A stretch of 64,000 nucleotides of DNA from contig NC_071670.1 in assembly GCF_028554725.1 (NCBI RefSeq), forward strand, positions 24,918,001 through 24,982,000, read 5' to 3'. Position numbers and translations under genes: made by a program. Positions 39,589 through 51,664 of this stretch are shown here, in pieces. Positions within the stretch are counted from its first letter, which is position 1. The number at the start of each line of letters is the position of its first letter. The stretch is from Zeugodacus cucurbitae. Its lineage: Eukaryota; Arthropoda; Insecta; Diptera; Tephritidae. The notes under the pieces are model-generated. The model ran no database searches. It was not told where the DNA came from and saw only the letters and a list, made by a program, of their open reading frames with translations.

Positions 39589-40095
39589 TCAAAGACCTTT
39601 AGGATTCAGCAAAACGCTTGGAATCCGATACAAATTTCTTAAGACGGCTAATATCGATTCAGCCAATTCGCTAGGATCGCCGAAAAAGGGCCTTCCGAGG
39701 TGTTTCAACCTCAGTCTGGCAAAAGCTGAACAATGAAGAAGGAAATACTTAGATGATTCCATCTCGCCTTCCTCCATACAGCTTTGGCAACTTGCATCTG
39801 TAACGATCCCAAGTCTCACCGCATGGGTACCCATTGGACAATGTCCAGTAAGCACACCCATGATGACGCTATGATGGACCCTGTCCAGAGAAAGCAGTTG
39901 AAAGGACCGCTTACGTTCCACAGAGGGCCAAAAGGACCTCGCCACTGCACAAGTACTGGTAGTTGACCAGCGTTTGACGAGCTCATGCGTAGTCTGCATG
40001 TCCAGCGCTCTTGCGCAGGTGGACCATGGACTACCAATACGCTCCCATTCCGACGTCAATGTAGCTAGGGTACCCTCCCTTGCAAGCTTGTCCGC
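39589..40095 (-). pseudogene. LINE 3' fragment, copy 3
   Basis: The same antisense remnant with the majority Ser variant. The region beyond the ADKLAREG segment is full length, unlike copy 2. Confidence 0.72.
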
Positions 40096-40313
40096 TATAC
40101 AGAAATCACATCTTATATTAACTGAACTACATAGTATATTTTTAGTGCTCCCTAGTGTGGCCAGCGCCCCATTTTTGGGGCGGCTATTATCTCAAAAACT
40201 ACGAGAGATATGAATAAAAGGCCTTAAGCGCTTGGTTACTGGTGTCTCATAGCTAACCGCAATTGCTTTCTTTCCTTCAAAATGTTTCTAGAAAAAAGTT
40301 GGGATTATATGGG

Positions 40314-42712
40314 TTAAGATCAAAGTTCGCTTTCTTGCAAGTTGTTTATCGACAAATAAAAACATAATGAATGTTTATTCATAATCATTTATTTTGTATT
40401 TTATCACATTTAAGATCAAAGTTCACTATCTTGCAACTTAAATATCGACAAATAGAAACATAAAGAATGTTTATTCATAATCATTTATTTTGTATTTTAT
40501 CACCTGTAAGATAAAAGTTCACTTTCCTGCAAGTTAAATACCGACAAATAAAAACATAAAGAATGTTTATTCATAATCATTTATTTTGTATTTTATCACA
40601 TTTAATATCAAAGTTCACTTTCTGCAAGTTAAATATCGACAAATAAAAATATAAAGAATGTTTATTCATAATCATTTATTTTGTATTTTATCACATTTAA
40701 TATCAAAGTTCACATTCTAGCAAGTTGAATATTGACAAATAAAAACATAAAGAACATTTATTCATAATCATTCATTTTGTATTTTATCACATGTAAGATA
40801 AAAGTTCACTTTCCTGCAAGTTAAATACCGACAAATAAAAACATAAAGAACATTTATTCATAATCATTCATTTTGTATTTTATCACTTGTAAGATAAAAG
40901 TTCACTTTCCCGCAAGTTAAATACCGACAAATAAAAACATAAAGAATGTTTATTCATAATCATTTATTTTGTATTTTATCACATTTAATATCAAAGTTCA
41001 CTTTCTTGCAAGTTGTTTATCGACAAATAGAAACATAAAGAATGTTTATTCATAATCATTTATTTTGTATTTTTATCAGATTTAAGATCAAGTTCACATT
41101 CTTGCAAGTTGAATATTGACAAATAAAAACATAAAGAGCATCTATTCATAATCATTTATTTTGTATTTTATCACATTTAAGATCAAAGTTCACTTTCTTG
41201 CAAGTTGTTTATCGACAAATAGAAACATAAAGAATGTTTAATCATAATCATTTATTTTGTATTTTTATCAGATTTATGATCAAGTTCAATTTCTTGCAAG
41301 TTAAATATCGACAAATAAAAACATAAAGAATGTTTACTCATAATCATTTATTTTGTATTTTTATCAGATTTATGATCAAGTTCAAATTCTTGCAAGTTGA
41401 ATATTGACAAATAAAAACATAAAGAGCATCTATTCATAATCATTTATTTTGTATTTTATCACATTTAAGATCAAAGTTCACTTTCTTGCAAGTTGTTTAT
41501 CGACAACTGGAAACATAAAGAACATTTATTCATAATCATTTATTTTATATTTTATTAGATTTAAGATAAAAGTTCACTTTCGTGCAAGTTGAATATCGAC
41601 AAATAAAAACATAAAGAAAATAAATTCATAATCATTTATTTCGTATTTTAACACATTTAAGGTCAAAGTTCACTTTCTTGCGAGTTGAATATTAAAAATA
41701 AAAACATAAAGAACATTTATTCATAATCATTTATTTTGTATTTTTATCAGATTTATGATCAAAGTTCACATTCTTGCAAGTTGAATATTGACAAATAAAA
41801 ACATAAAGAACATAAATTCATAATCATTTATTTCGTATTTTATCACATTTAAGATCAAAGTTCACTTTCTTGCAAGTTGAATATTAAAAATAAAAACGTA
41901 AAGAATGTTTATTCATAATCATTTATTTTGTATTTTATCACATTTAAGATCAAAGTTCACTTTCTTGCAAGTTGTTTATCGACAACTGGAAACATAAAGA
42001 ACATTTATTCATAATCATTTATTTTATATTTTATCAGATTTAAGATAAAAGTTCACTTTCGTGCAAGTTGAATATCGACAAATAAAAAGATAAAGAAAAT
42101 AAATCCATAATCATTTATTTCGTATTTTAACACATTTAAGGTCAAAGTTCACTTTTTTGCGAGTTGAATTTTAAAAATAAAAACATAAAGAACATTTATT
42201 CATAATCATTTATTTTGTATTTTTATCAGATTTATGATCAAAGTTCACAGTCTTGCAAGTTGAATATTGACAAATAAAAACATAAAGAACATAAATTCAT
42301 AATCATTTATTTCGTATTTTATCACATTTAAGATCAAAGTTCACTTTCTTACAAGTTGAATATTAAAAATGAAAACGTAAAGAATGTTTACTCATAATCA
42401 TTTATTATGTATTTTATCAGATTTATGATCAAAGTTCACATTCTTGCAAGTTGAATATTGACAAATAAAAACATAAAGAACATAAATTCATAATCATTTA
42501 TTTCGTATTTTATCACATTTAAGATCAAAACTCACTTTCTTGAAAGTTGAATATTAAAAATGAAAACGTAAAGAATGTTTATTCATAATCATTTATTTTG
42601 TATTTTATCAGATTTATGATCAAGTTCACATTCTTGCAAGTTGAATATTCACAAATAAAAACATAAAGAACATTTATTCATAATCATTTATTTTGTATTT
42701 TATCACTTTTAA
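40314..42712. repeat. Satellite spacer between copies 3 and 4 (2,399 bp)
   Basis: Twenty-five monomers. It is exactly 96 bp shorter than the spacer between copies 5 and 6 and otherwise parallels it. The missing unit is one CATGTAAGATAAAAG monomer near 40760. No gene is present. Confidence 0.95.
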
Positions 42713-42878
42713 CCCATATAATCCCAGCGCCCCATTTTTAAAACGCTTAGTTTATTTTAGTTATTAAAAAACGTAATTGTCTATTACCACAAAATCCTTT
42801 AGCTACATATTTTTAGATTGTGCGTCAACTTTGTTTTTCAAACGTGTGAAAGAAATTTGGTGTTTTGTACAATTTACG

Positions 42879-43461
42879 ATGTCGCGAAATAATAAGTAAG
42901 TTTATGTTGTTATATCTTCAAGTTGCGATATTTTTTTGTTAAAGTTTATAAATTTATCTTTATTGAGTGGAAAAGTAAAGTCAAAAGTGGTTTTTATTGG
43001 TTCTGTGAAGTTTTGTAAGAGATATTTTGTGACGCCCCATTTTTGGGGCGCTGAGCACATATGCCCACATGTTTTTTCATAAACTTTTTGTTCACATTTG
43101 TTAATTTTCAGTAAATGTATGACACATTGTTTCTTTCCGATTTCTTTTTTTCTGCATTTTTTATATTTTACGGAAATTCCATAACTGAAACTCACTATTC
43201 AGGTTAACTGTTGCTGACATAGTCGATATATTGGAGAATGAAGAAGATGTTATAAATGCTTCTGTTTACATTTGCCCTCCTGAAAATCACATGCTAAGTG
43301 ATGGTGACAGTGACGAAGACGACGCCGAAGCAGGAAACTTTAATCATCTCTCTGGAAATCAGCTACGAGCTGAAGGGCAGTTGCAAAAAAACACAACTAA
43401 AAAGTGTCGAAAATGTGATGTTGGATGTCACACAAACTGTTTTGAGGCTTTCCATTCATAA
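42879..43461 (+). CDS. Two-exon mini-transposase, copy 4
   Basis: Exon 1 is 42879-42895 and exon 2 is 43203-43461. The coding sequence is unchanged, but the 34-bp upstream deletion may remove promoter or leader sequence. Whether this copy is still transcribed is therefore the most doubtful of the seven. Confidence 0.65.
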
Positions 43462-43501
43462 TTTTATTTATATTTATTTTAATTAGGTTAGGTTAGGTTA
43501 G

Positions 43502-43538
43502 TAGGCAGATCTCTGTAAAAACAGAAGATCTCACTTAG
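43502..43538. repeat. 37-bp subfamily-specific segment with inverted repeat
   Basis: The segment lies between TTAG direct repeats and contains AGATCT...AGATCT around CTGTAAAAACAG. It is present in copies 4, 6 and 7 and absent from 1, 2, 3 and 5. Loss by slippage between the TTAG repeats is the simplest reading, with the long form being the original LINE 3' UTR. Confidence 0.75.
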
Positions 43539-43585
43539 ACAGCCTTGGCGCTGTCCATTGTGGTACCAATAAAACTCCCTGTGGA

Positions 43586-44092
43586 TCAAAGACCTTTAGG
43601 ATTCAGCAAAACGCTTGGAATCCGATACAAATTTCTTAAGACGGCTAATATCGATTCAGCCAATTCGCTAGGATCGCCGAAAAAGGGCCTTCCGAGGTGT
43701 TTCAACCTCAGTCTGGCAAAAGCTGAACAATGAAGAAGGAAATACTTAGATGATTCCATCTCGCCTTCCTCCATACAGCTTTGGCAACTTGCATCTGTAA
43801 CGATCCCAAGTCTCACCGCATGGGTACCCATTGGACAATGTCCAGTAAGCACACCCATGATGACGCTATGATGGACCCTGTCCAGAGAAAGCAGTTGAAA
43901 GGACCGCTTACGTTCCACAGAGGGCCAAAAGGACCTCGCCACTGCACAAGTACTGGTAGTTGACCAGCGTTTGACGAGCTCATGCGTAGTCTGCATGTCC
44001 AGCGCTCTTGCGCAGGTGGACCATGGACTACCAATACGCTCCCATTCCGACGTCAATGTAGCTAGGGTACCCTCCCTTGCAAGCTTGTCCGC
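43586..44092 (-). pseudogene. LINE 3' fragment, copy 4
   Basis: Antisense LINE remnant with the longer 3' region (37-bp segment included). The protein frame matches copies 2, 3, 6 and 7. Confidence 0.72.
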
Positions 44093-44310
44093 TATACAGA
44101 AATCACATCTTATATTAACTGAACTACATAGTATATTTTTAGTGCTCCCTAGTGTGGCCAGCGCCCCATTTTTGGGGCGGCTATTATCTCAAAAACTACG
44201 AGAGATATGAATAAAAGGCCTTAAGCGCTTGGTTACTGGTGTCTCATAGCTAACCGCAATTGCTTTCTTTCCTTCAAAATGTTTCCAGAAAAAAGTTGGG
44301 ATTATATGGG

Positions 44311-45942
44311 TTAAGATCAAAGTTCGCTTTCTTGCAAGTTGTTTATCGACAAATAAAAACATAATGAATGTTTATTCATAATCATTTATTTTGTATTTTA
44401 TCACATTTAAGATCAAAGTTCACTATCTTGCAAGTTAAATATCGACAAATAGAAACATAAAGAATGTTTATTCATAATCATTTATTTTGTATTTTATCAC
44501 CTGTAAGATAAAAGTTCACTTTCCTGCAAGTTAAATACCGACAAATAAAAACATAAAGAATGTTTATTCATAATCATTTATTTTGTATTTTATCACATTT
44601 AATATCAAAGTTCACTTTCTGCAAGTTAAATATCGACAAATAAAAACATAAAGAATGTTTATTCATAATCATTTATTTTGTATTTTATCACATTTAATAT
44701 CAAAGTTCACATTCTAGCAAGTTGAATATTGACAAATAAAAACATAAAGAACATTTATTCATAATCATTTATTTTGTATTTTATCACATGTAAGATAAAA
44801 GTTCACTTTCCTGCAAGTTAAATACCGACAAATAAAAACATAAAGAACATTTATTCATAATCATTCATTTTGTATTTTATCACATGTAAGATAAAAGTTC
44901 ACTTTCCTGCAAGTTAAATACCGACAAATAAAAACATAAAGAACATTTATTCATAATCATTCATTTTGTATTTTATCACTTGTAAGATAAAAGTTCACTT
45001 TCCCGCAAGTTAAATACCGACAAATAAAAACATAAAGAATGTTTATTCATAATCATTTATTTTGTATTTTATCACATTTAATATCAAAGTTCACTTTCTT
45101 GCAAGTTGTTTATCGACAAATAGAAACATAAAGAATGTTTATTCATAATCATTTATTTTGTATTTTTATCAGATTTAAGATCAAGTTCACATTCTTGCAA
45201 GTTGAATATTGACAAATAAAAACATAAAGAGCATCTATTCATAATCATTTATTTTGTATTTTATCACATTTAAGATCAAAGTTCACTTTCTTGCAAGTTG
45301 TTTATCGACAAATAGAAACATAAAGAATGTTTAATCATAATCATTTATTTTGTATTTTTATCAGATTTATGATCAAGTTCAATTTCTTGCAAGTTAAATA
45401 TCGACAAATAAAAACATAAAGAATGTTTACTCATAATCATTTATTTTGTATTTTTATCAGATTTATGATCAAGTTCAAATTCTTGCAAGTTGAATATTGA
45501 CAAATAAAAACATAAAGAACATAAATTCATAATCATTTATTTCGTATTTTATCACATTTAAGATCAAAGTTCACTTTCTTACAAGTTGAATATTAAAAAT
45601 GAAAACGTAAAGAATGTTTACTCATAATCATTTATTATGTATTTTATCAGATTTATGATCAAAGTTCACATTCTTGCAAGTTGAATATTGACAAATAAAA
45701 ACATAAAGAACATAAATTCATAATCATTAATTTCGTATTTTATCACATTTAAGATCAAAACTCACTTTCTTGAAAGTTGAATATTAAAAATGAAAACGTA
45801 AAGAATGTTTATTCATAATCATTTATTTTGTATTTTATCAGATTTATGATCAAGTTCACATTCTTGCAAGTTGAATATTCACAAATAAAAACATAAAGAA
45901 CATTTATTCATAATCATTTATTTTGTATTTTATCACTTTTAA
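44311..45942. repeat. Satellite spacer between copies 4 and 5 (1,632 bp)
   Basis: Exactly 17 x 96 bp. Compared with the 2,495-bp spacer it lacks 863 bp (nine monomers) after the AAATTCTTGCAAG monomer near 45500. It begins with TATCTTGCAAGTTAAA, where first-subfamily spacers have CAACTTAAA. No gene is present. Confidence 0.95.
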
Positions 45943-46142
45943 CCCATATAATCCCAGCGCCCCATTTTTAAAACGCTTAGTTTATTTTAGTTACTAAAAA
46001 ACGTAATTGTCTATTACCACAAAATCCTTTAGCTACATATTTTTAGATTGTGCGGCAACACTATCATGTATTTTGTTTCCACCATAACCTCACTTTGTTT
46101 TTCAAACGTGTGAAAGAAATTTGGTGTTTTGTACAATTTACG

Positions 46143-46725
46143 ATGTCGCGAAATAATGAGTAAGTTTATGTTGTTATATCTTCAAGTTGCGATATTTTTT
46201 TGTTAAAGTTTATAAATTTATCTTTATTTAGTGGAAAAGTAAAGTCAAAAGTGTTTTTTATTGGTTCTGTGAAGTTTTGTAAGAGATATTTTGTGACGCC
46301 CCATTTTTGGGGCGCTGAGCACATATGCCCACATGTTTTTTCATAAACTTTTTGTTCACATTTGTTAATTTTCAGTAAATGTATGACACATTGTTTCTTT
46401 CCGATTTCTTTTTTTCTGCATTTTTTATATTTTACGGAAATTCCATAACTGAAACTCACTATTCAGGTTAACTGTTGCTGACATAGTCGATATATTGGAG
46501 AATGAAGAAGATGTTATAAATGCTTCTGTTTACATTTGCCCTCCTGAAAATCACATGCTAAGTGATGGTGACAGTGACGAAGACGACGCCGAAGCAGGAA
46601 ACTTTAATCATCTCTCTGGAAATCAGCTACGAGCTGAAGGGCAGTTGCAAAAAAACACAACTAAAAAGTGTCGAAAATGTGATGTTGGATGTCACACAAA
46701 CTGTTTTGAGGCTTTCCATTCATAA
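46143..46725 (+). CDS. Two-exon mini-transposase, copy 5 (Lys6Glu)
   Basis: Exon 1 is 46143-46159 and exon 2 is 46467-46725. AATAATGA|GTAAGT replaces AATAATAA|GTAAGT, so the junction codon becomes GAG and residue 6 changes from Lys to Glu. The donor itself is intact. Two further private changes lie in the intron. Confidence 0.68.
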
Positions 46726-46812
46726 TTTTATTTATATTTATTTTAATTAGGTTAGGTTAGGTTAGACAGCCTTGGCGCTGTCCATTGTGGTACCAATAAA
46801 ACTCCCTGTGGA

Positions 46813-47319
46813 TCAAAGACCTTTAGGATTCAGCAAAACGCTTGGAATCCGATACAAATTTCTTAAGACGGCTAATATCGATTCAGCCAATTCGCTAGGA
46901 TCGCCGAAAAAGGGCCTTCCGAGGTGTTTCAACCTCAGTCTGGCAAAAGCTGAACAATGAAGAAGGAAATACTTAGATGATTCCATCTCGCCTTCCTCCA
47001 TACAGCTTTGGCAACTTGCATCTGTAACGATCCCAAGTCTCACCGCATGGGTACCCATTGGACAATGTCCAGTAAGCACACCCATGATGACGCTATGATG
47101 GACCCTGTCCAGAGAAAGCAGTTGAAAGGACCGCTTACGTTCCACAGAGGGCCAAAAGGACCTCGCCACTGCACAAGTACTGATAGTTGACCAGCGTTTG
47201 ACGAGCTCATGCGTAGTCTGCATGTCCAGCGCTCTTGCGCAGGTGGACCATGGACTACCAATACGCTCCCATTCCGACGTCAATGTAGCTAGGGTACCCT
47301 CCCTTGCAAGCTTGTCCGC
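46813..47319 (-). pseudogene. LINE 3' fragment, copy 5
   Basis: Same remnant. A Thr-to-Ile change in the RWST(T/I)STC segment is private to this copy. TTAGG units lie at 46747-46765. Confidence 0.72.
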
Positions 47320-47537
47320 TATACAGAAATCACATCTTATATTAACTGAACTACATAGTATATTTTTAGTGCTCCCTAGTGTGGCCAGCGCCCCATTTTT
47401 GGGGCGGCTATTATCTCAAAAACTACGAGAGATATGAATAAAAGGCCTTAAGCGCTTGGTTACTGGTGTCTCATAGCTAACCGCAATTGCTTTCTTTCCT
47501 TCAAAATGTTTCTAGAAAAAAGTTGGGATTATATGGG

Positions 47538-50032
47538 TTAAGATCAAAGTTCGCTTTCTTGCAAGTTGTTTATCGACAAATAAAAACATAATGAATGTTT
47601 ATTCATAATCATTTATTTTGTATTTTATCACATTTAAGATCAAAGTTCACTATCTTGCAACTTAAATATCGACAAATAGAAACATAAAGAATGTTTATTC
47701 ATAATCATTTATTTTGTATTTTATCACCTGTAAGATAAAAGTTCACTTTCCTGCAAGTTAAATACCGACAAATAAAAACATAAAGAATGTTTATTCATAA
47801 TCATTTATTTTGTATTTTATCACATTTAATATCAAAGTTCACTTTCTGCAAGTTAAATATCGACAAATAAAAATATAAAGAATGTTTATTCATAATCATT
47901 TATTTTGTATTTTATCACATTTAATATCAAAGTTCACATTCTAGCAAGTTGAATATTGACAAATAAAAACATAAAGAACATTTATTCATAATCATTTATT
48001 TTGTATTTTATCACATGTAAGATAAAAGTTCACTTTCCTGCAAGTTAAATACCGACAAATAAAAACATAAAGAACATTTATTCATAATCATTCATTTTGT
48101 ATTTTATCACATGTAAGATAAAAGTTCACTTTCCTGCAAGTTAAATACCGACAAATAAAAACATAAAGAACATTTATTCATAATCATTCATTTTGTATTT
48201 TATCACTTGTAAGATAAAAGTTCACTTTCCCGCAAGTTAAATACCGACAAATAAAAACATAAAGAATGTTTATTCATAATCATTTATTTTGTATTTTATC
48301 ACATTTAATATCAAAGTTCACTTTCTTGCAAGTTGTTTATCGACAAATAGAAACATAAAGAATGTTTATTCATAATCATTTATTTTGTATTTTTATCAGA
48401 TTTAAGATCAAGTTCACATTCTTGCAAGTTGAATATTGACAAATAAAAACATAAAGAGCATCTATTCATAATCATTTATTTTGTATTTTATCACATTTAA
48501 GATCAAAGTTCACTTTCTTGCAAGTTGTTTATCGACAAATAGAAACATAAAGAATGTTTAATCATAATCATTTATTTTGTATTTTTATCAGATTTATGAT
48601 CAAGTTCAATTTCTTGCAAGTTAAATATCGACAAATAAAAACATAAAGAATGTTTACTCATAATCATTTATTTTGTATTTTTATCAGATTTATGATCAAG
48701 TTCAAATTCTTGCAAGTTGAATATTGACAAATAAAAACATAAAGAGCATCTATTCATAATCATTTATTTTGTATTTTATCACATTAAAGATCAAAGTTCA
48801 CTTTCTTGCAAGTTGTTTATCGACAACTGGAAACATAAAGAACATTTATTCATAATCATTTATTTTATATTTTATTAGATTTAAGATAAAAGTTCACTTT
48901 CGTGCAAGTTGAATATCGACAAATAAAAACATAAAGAAAATAAATTCATAATCATTTATTTCGTATTTTAACACATTTAAGGTCAAAGTTCACTTTCTTG
49001 CGAGTTGAATATTAAAAATAAAAACATAAAGAACATTTATTCATAATCATTTATTTTGTATTTTTATCAGATTTATGATCAAAGTTCACATTCTTGCAAG
49101 TTGAATATTGACAAATAAAAACATAAAGAACATAAATTCATAATCATTTATTTCGTATTTTATCACATTTAAGATCAAAGTTCACTTTCTTGCAAGTTGA
49201 ATATTAAAAATAAAAACGTAAAGAATGTTTATTCATAATCATTTATTTTGTATTTTATCACATTTAAGATCAAAGTTCACTTTCTTGCAAGTTGTTTATC
49301 GACAACTGGAAACATAAAGAACATTTATTCATAATCATTTATTTTATATTTTATCAGATTTAAGATAAAAGTTCACTTTCGTGCAAGTTGAATATCGACA
49401 AATAAAAAGATAAAGAAAATAAATCCATAATCATTTATTTCGTATTTTAACACATTTAAGGTCAAAGTTCACTTTTTTGCGAGTTGAATTTTAAAAATAA
49501 AAACATAAAGAACATTTATTCATAATCATTTATTTTGTATTTTTATCAGATTTATGATCAAAGTTCACAGTCTTGCAAGTTGAATATTGACAAATAAAAA
49601 CATAAAGAACATAAATTCATAATCATTTATTTCGTATTTTATCACATTTAAGATCAAAGTTCACTTTCTTACAAGTTGAATATTAAAAATGAAAACGTAA
49701 AGAATGTTTACTCATAATCATTTATTATGTATTTTATCAGATTTATGATCAAAGTTCACATTCTTGCAAGTTGAATATTGACAAATAAAAACATAAAGAA
49801 CATAAATTCATAATCATTTATTTCGTATTTTATCACATTTAAGATCAAAACTCACTTTCTTGAAAGTTGAATATTAAAAATGAAAACGTAAAGAATGTTT
49901 ATTCATAATCATTTATTTTGTATTTTATCAGATTTATGATCAAGTTCACATTCTTGCAAGTTGAATATTCACAAATAAAAACATAAAGAACATTTATTCA
50001 TAATCAATTATTTTGTATTTTATCACTTTTAA
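47538..50032. repeat. Satellite spacer between copies 5 and 6 (2,495 bp)
   Basis: Twenty-six monomers and the longest regular spacer. It includes the nine-monomer stretch missing from the spacers after copies 4 and 6. No gene is present. Confidence 0.95.
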
Positions 50033-50232
50033 CCCATATAATCCCAGCGCCCCATTTTTAAAACTGTTAGTTTATTTTAGTTATTAAAAAACGTAATTGT
50101 CTACTACCACAAAATCCTTTAGCTACATATTTTTAGATTGTGCGGCAACACTATCATGTATTTTGTTTCCACCATAACCTCACTTTGTTTTTCAAACGTG
50201 TGAAAGAAATTTGGTGTTTTGTACAATTTACG

Positions 50233-50815
50233 ATGTCGCGAAATAATAAGTAAGTTTATGTTGTTATATCTTCAAGTTGCGATATTTTTTTGTTAAAGTT
50301 TATAAATTTATCTTTATTGAGTGGAAAAGTAAAGTCAAAAGTGGTTTTTATTGGTTCTGTGAAGTTTTGTAAGAGATATTTTGTGACGCCCCATTTTTGG
50401 GGCGCTGAGCACATATGCCCACATGTTTTTTCATAAACTTTTTGTTCACATTTGTTAATTTTCAGTAAATGTATGACACATTGTTTCTTTCCGATTTCTT
50501 TTTTTCTGCATTTTTTATATTTTACGGAAATTCCATAACTGAAACTCACTATTCAGGTTAACTGTTGCTGACATAGTCGATATATTGGAGAATGAAGAAG
50601 ATGTTATAAATGCTTCTGTTTACATTTGCCCTCCTGAAAATCACATGCTAAGTGATGGTGACAGTGACGAAGACGACGCCGAAGCAGGAAACTTTAATCA
50701 TCTCTCTGGAAATCAGCTACGAGCTGAAGGGCAGTTGCAAAAAAACACAACTAAAAAGTGTCGAAAATGTGATGTTGGATGTCACACAAACTGTTTTGAG
50801 GCTTTCCATTCATAA
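50233..50815 (+). CDS. Two-exon mini-transposase, copy 6
   Basis: Exon 1 is 50233-50249 and exon 2 is 50557-50815. The protein is identical to copy 1. The only nearby change is TTAATT for TTTATT after the stop. Confidence 0.7.
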
Positions 50816-50939
50816 TTTTATTTATATTAATTTTAATTAGGTTAGGTTAGGTTAGTAGGCAGATCTCTGTAAAAACAGAAGATCTCACTTAGACAGCCTT
50901 GGCGCTGTCCATTGTGGTACCAATAAAACTCCCTGTGGA

Positions 50940-51446
50940 TCAAAGACCTTTAGGATTCAGCAAAACGCTTGGAATCCGATACAAATTTCTTAAGACGGCT
51001 AATATCGATTCAGCCAATTCGCTAGGATCGCCGAAAAAGGGCCTTCCGAGGTGTTTCAACCTCAGTCTGGCAAAAGCTGAACAATGAAGAAGGAAATACT
51101 TAGATGATTCCATCTCGCCTTCCTCCATACAGCTTTGGCAACTTGCATCTGTAACGATCCCAAGTCTCACCGCATGGGTACCCATTGGACAATGTCCAGT
51201 AAGCACACCCATGATGACGCTATGATGGACCCTGTCCAGAGAAAGCAGTTGAAAGGACCGCTTACGTTCCACAGAGGGCCAAAAGGACCTCGCCACTGCA
51301 CAAGTACTGGTAGTTGACCAGCGTTTGACGAGCTCATGCGTAGTCTGCATGTCCAGCGCTCTTGCGCAGGTGGACCATGGACTACCAATACGCTCCCATT
51401 CCGACGTCAATGTAGCTAGGGTACCCTCCCTTGCAAGCTTGTCCGC
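50940..51446 (-). pseudogene. LINE 3' fragment, copy 6
   Basis: Long-form LINE remnant with the 37-bp segment. The frame is the same as in copy 4. Confidence 0.72.
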
Positions 51447-51664
51447 TATACAGAAATCACATCTTATATTAACTGAACTACATAGTATATTTTTAGTGCT
51501 CCCTAGTGTGGCCAGCGCCCCATTTTTGGGGCGGCTATTATCTCAAAAACTACGAGAGATATGAATAAAAGGCCTTAAGCGCTTGGTTACTGGTGTCTCA
51601 TAGCTAACCGCAATTGCTTTCTTTCCTTCAAAATGTTTCCAGAAAAAAGTTGGGATTATATGGG

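Larger units (their letters stand above)
38719..40313 (+). mobile_element. piggyBac-derived element, copy 3
   Basis: 1,595 bp, with TTAA at 38715-38718 and 40314-40317. It shares ATAATTCCAGC at the left end and the ATTATCAG...GTTTGAC intron variants with copy 1, and lies exactly 13,038 bp from it. It is the daughter or parent of copy 1 by segmental duplication. Confidence 0.9.
22861..41733. repeat. Large segmental duplication, offset 13,038 bp
   Basis: Positions 22861-28695 correspond to 35899-41733. Element starts at 25681 and 38719 differ by 13,038, and AAAAACCTAAAGAAC at about 22948 and 35987 differs by 13,039, so one small indel separates them. Both copies carry the first-subfamily element with ATAATTCCAGC at its left end. 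The segment includes both satellite flanks, so the element was copied together with the array. The region between the two copies holds other satellite and one further element. Confidence 0.85.
42713..44310 (+). mobile_element. piggyBac-derived element, copy 4 (second subfamily)
   Basis: 1,598 bp, with TTAA at 42709-42712 and 44311-44314. It carries a 37-bp segment after the TTAGG units (43502-43538) and TTTCCAGA instead of TTTCTAGA near the right end. A private 34-bp deletion upstream of the ATG (after GTGCG near 42825) removes part of the 5' region. Confidence 0.9.
45943..47537 (+). mobile_element. piggyBac-derived element, copy 5
   Basis: 1,595 bp, with TTAA at 45939-45942 and 47538-47541. 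It has a second-type left half but a first-type right half (no 37-bp segment, TTTCTAGA), as copy 2 does. It has the most private substitutions of the set. Confidence 0.9.
50033..51664 (+). mobile_element. piggyBac-derived element, copy 6
   Basis: 1,632 bp, with TTAA at 50029-50032 and 51665-51668. It contains the 37-bp segment and the TTTCCAGA right end. It has a private AAACTGTTAG in place of AAACGCTTAG near the left end. Confidence 0.9.
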
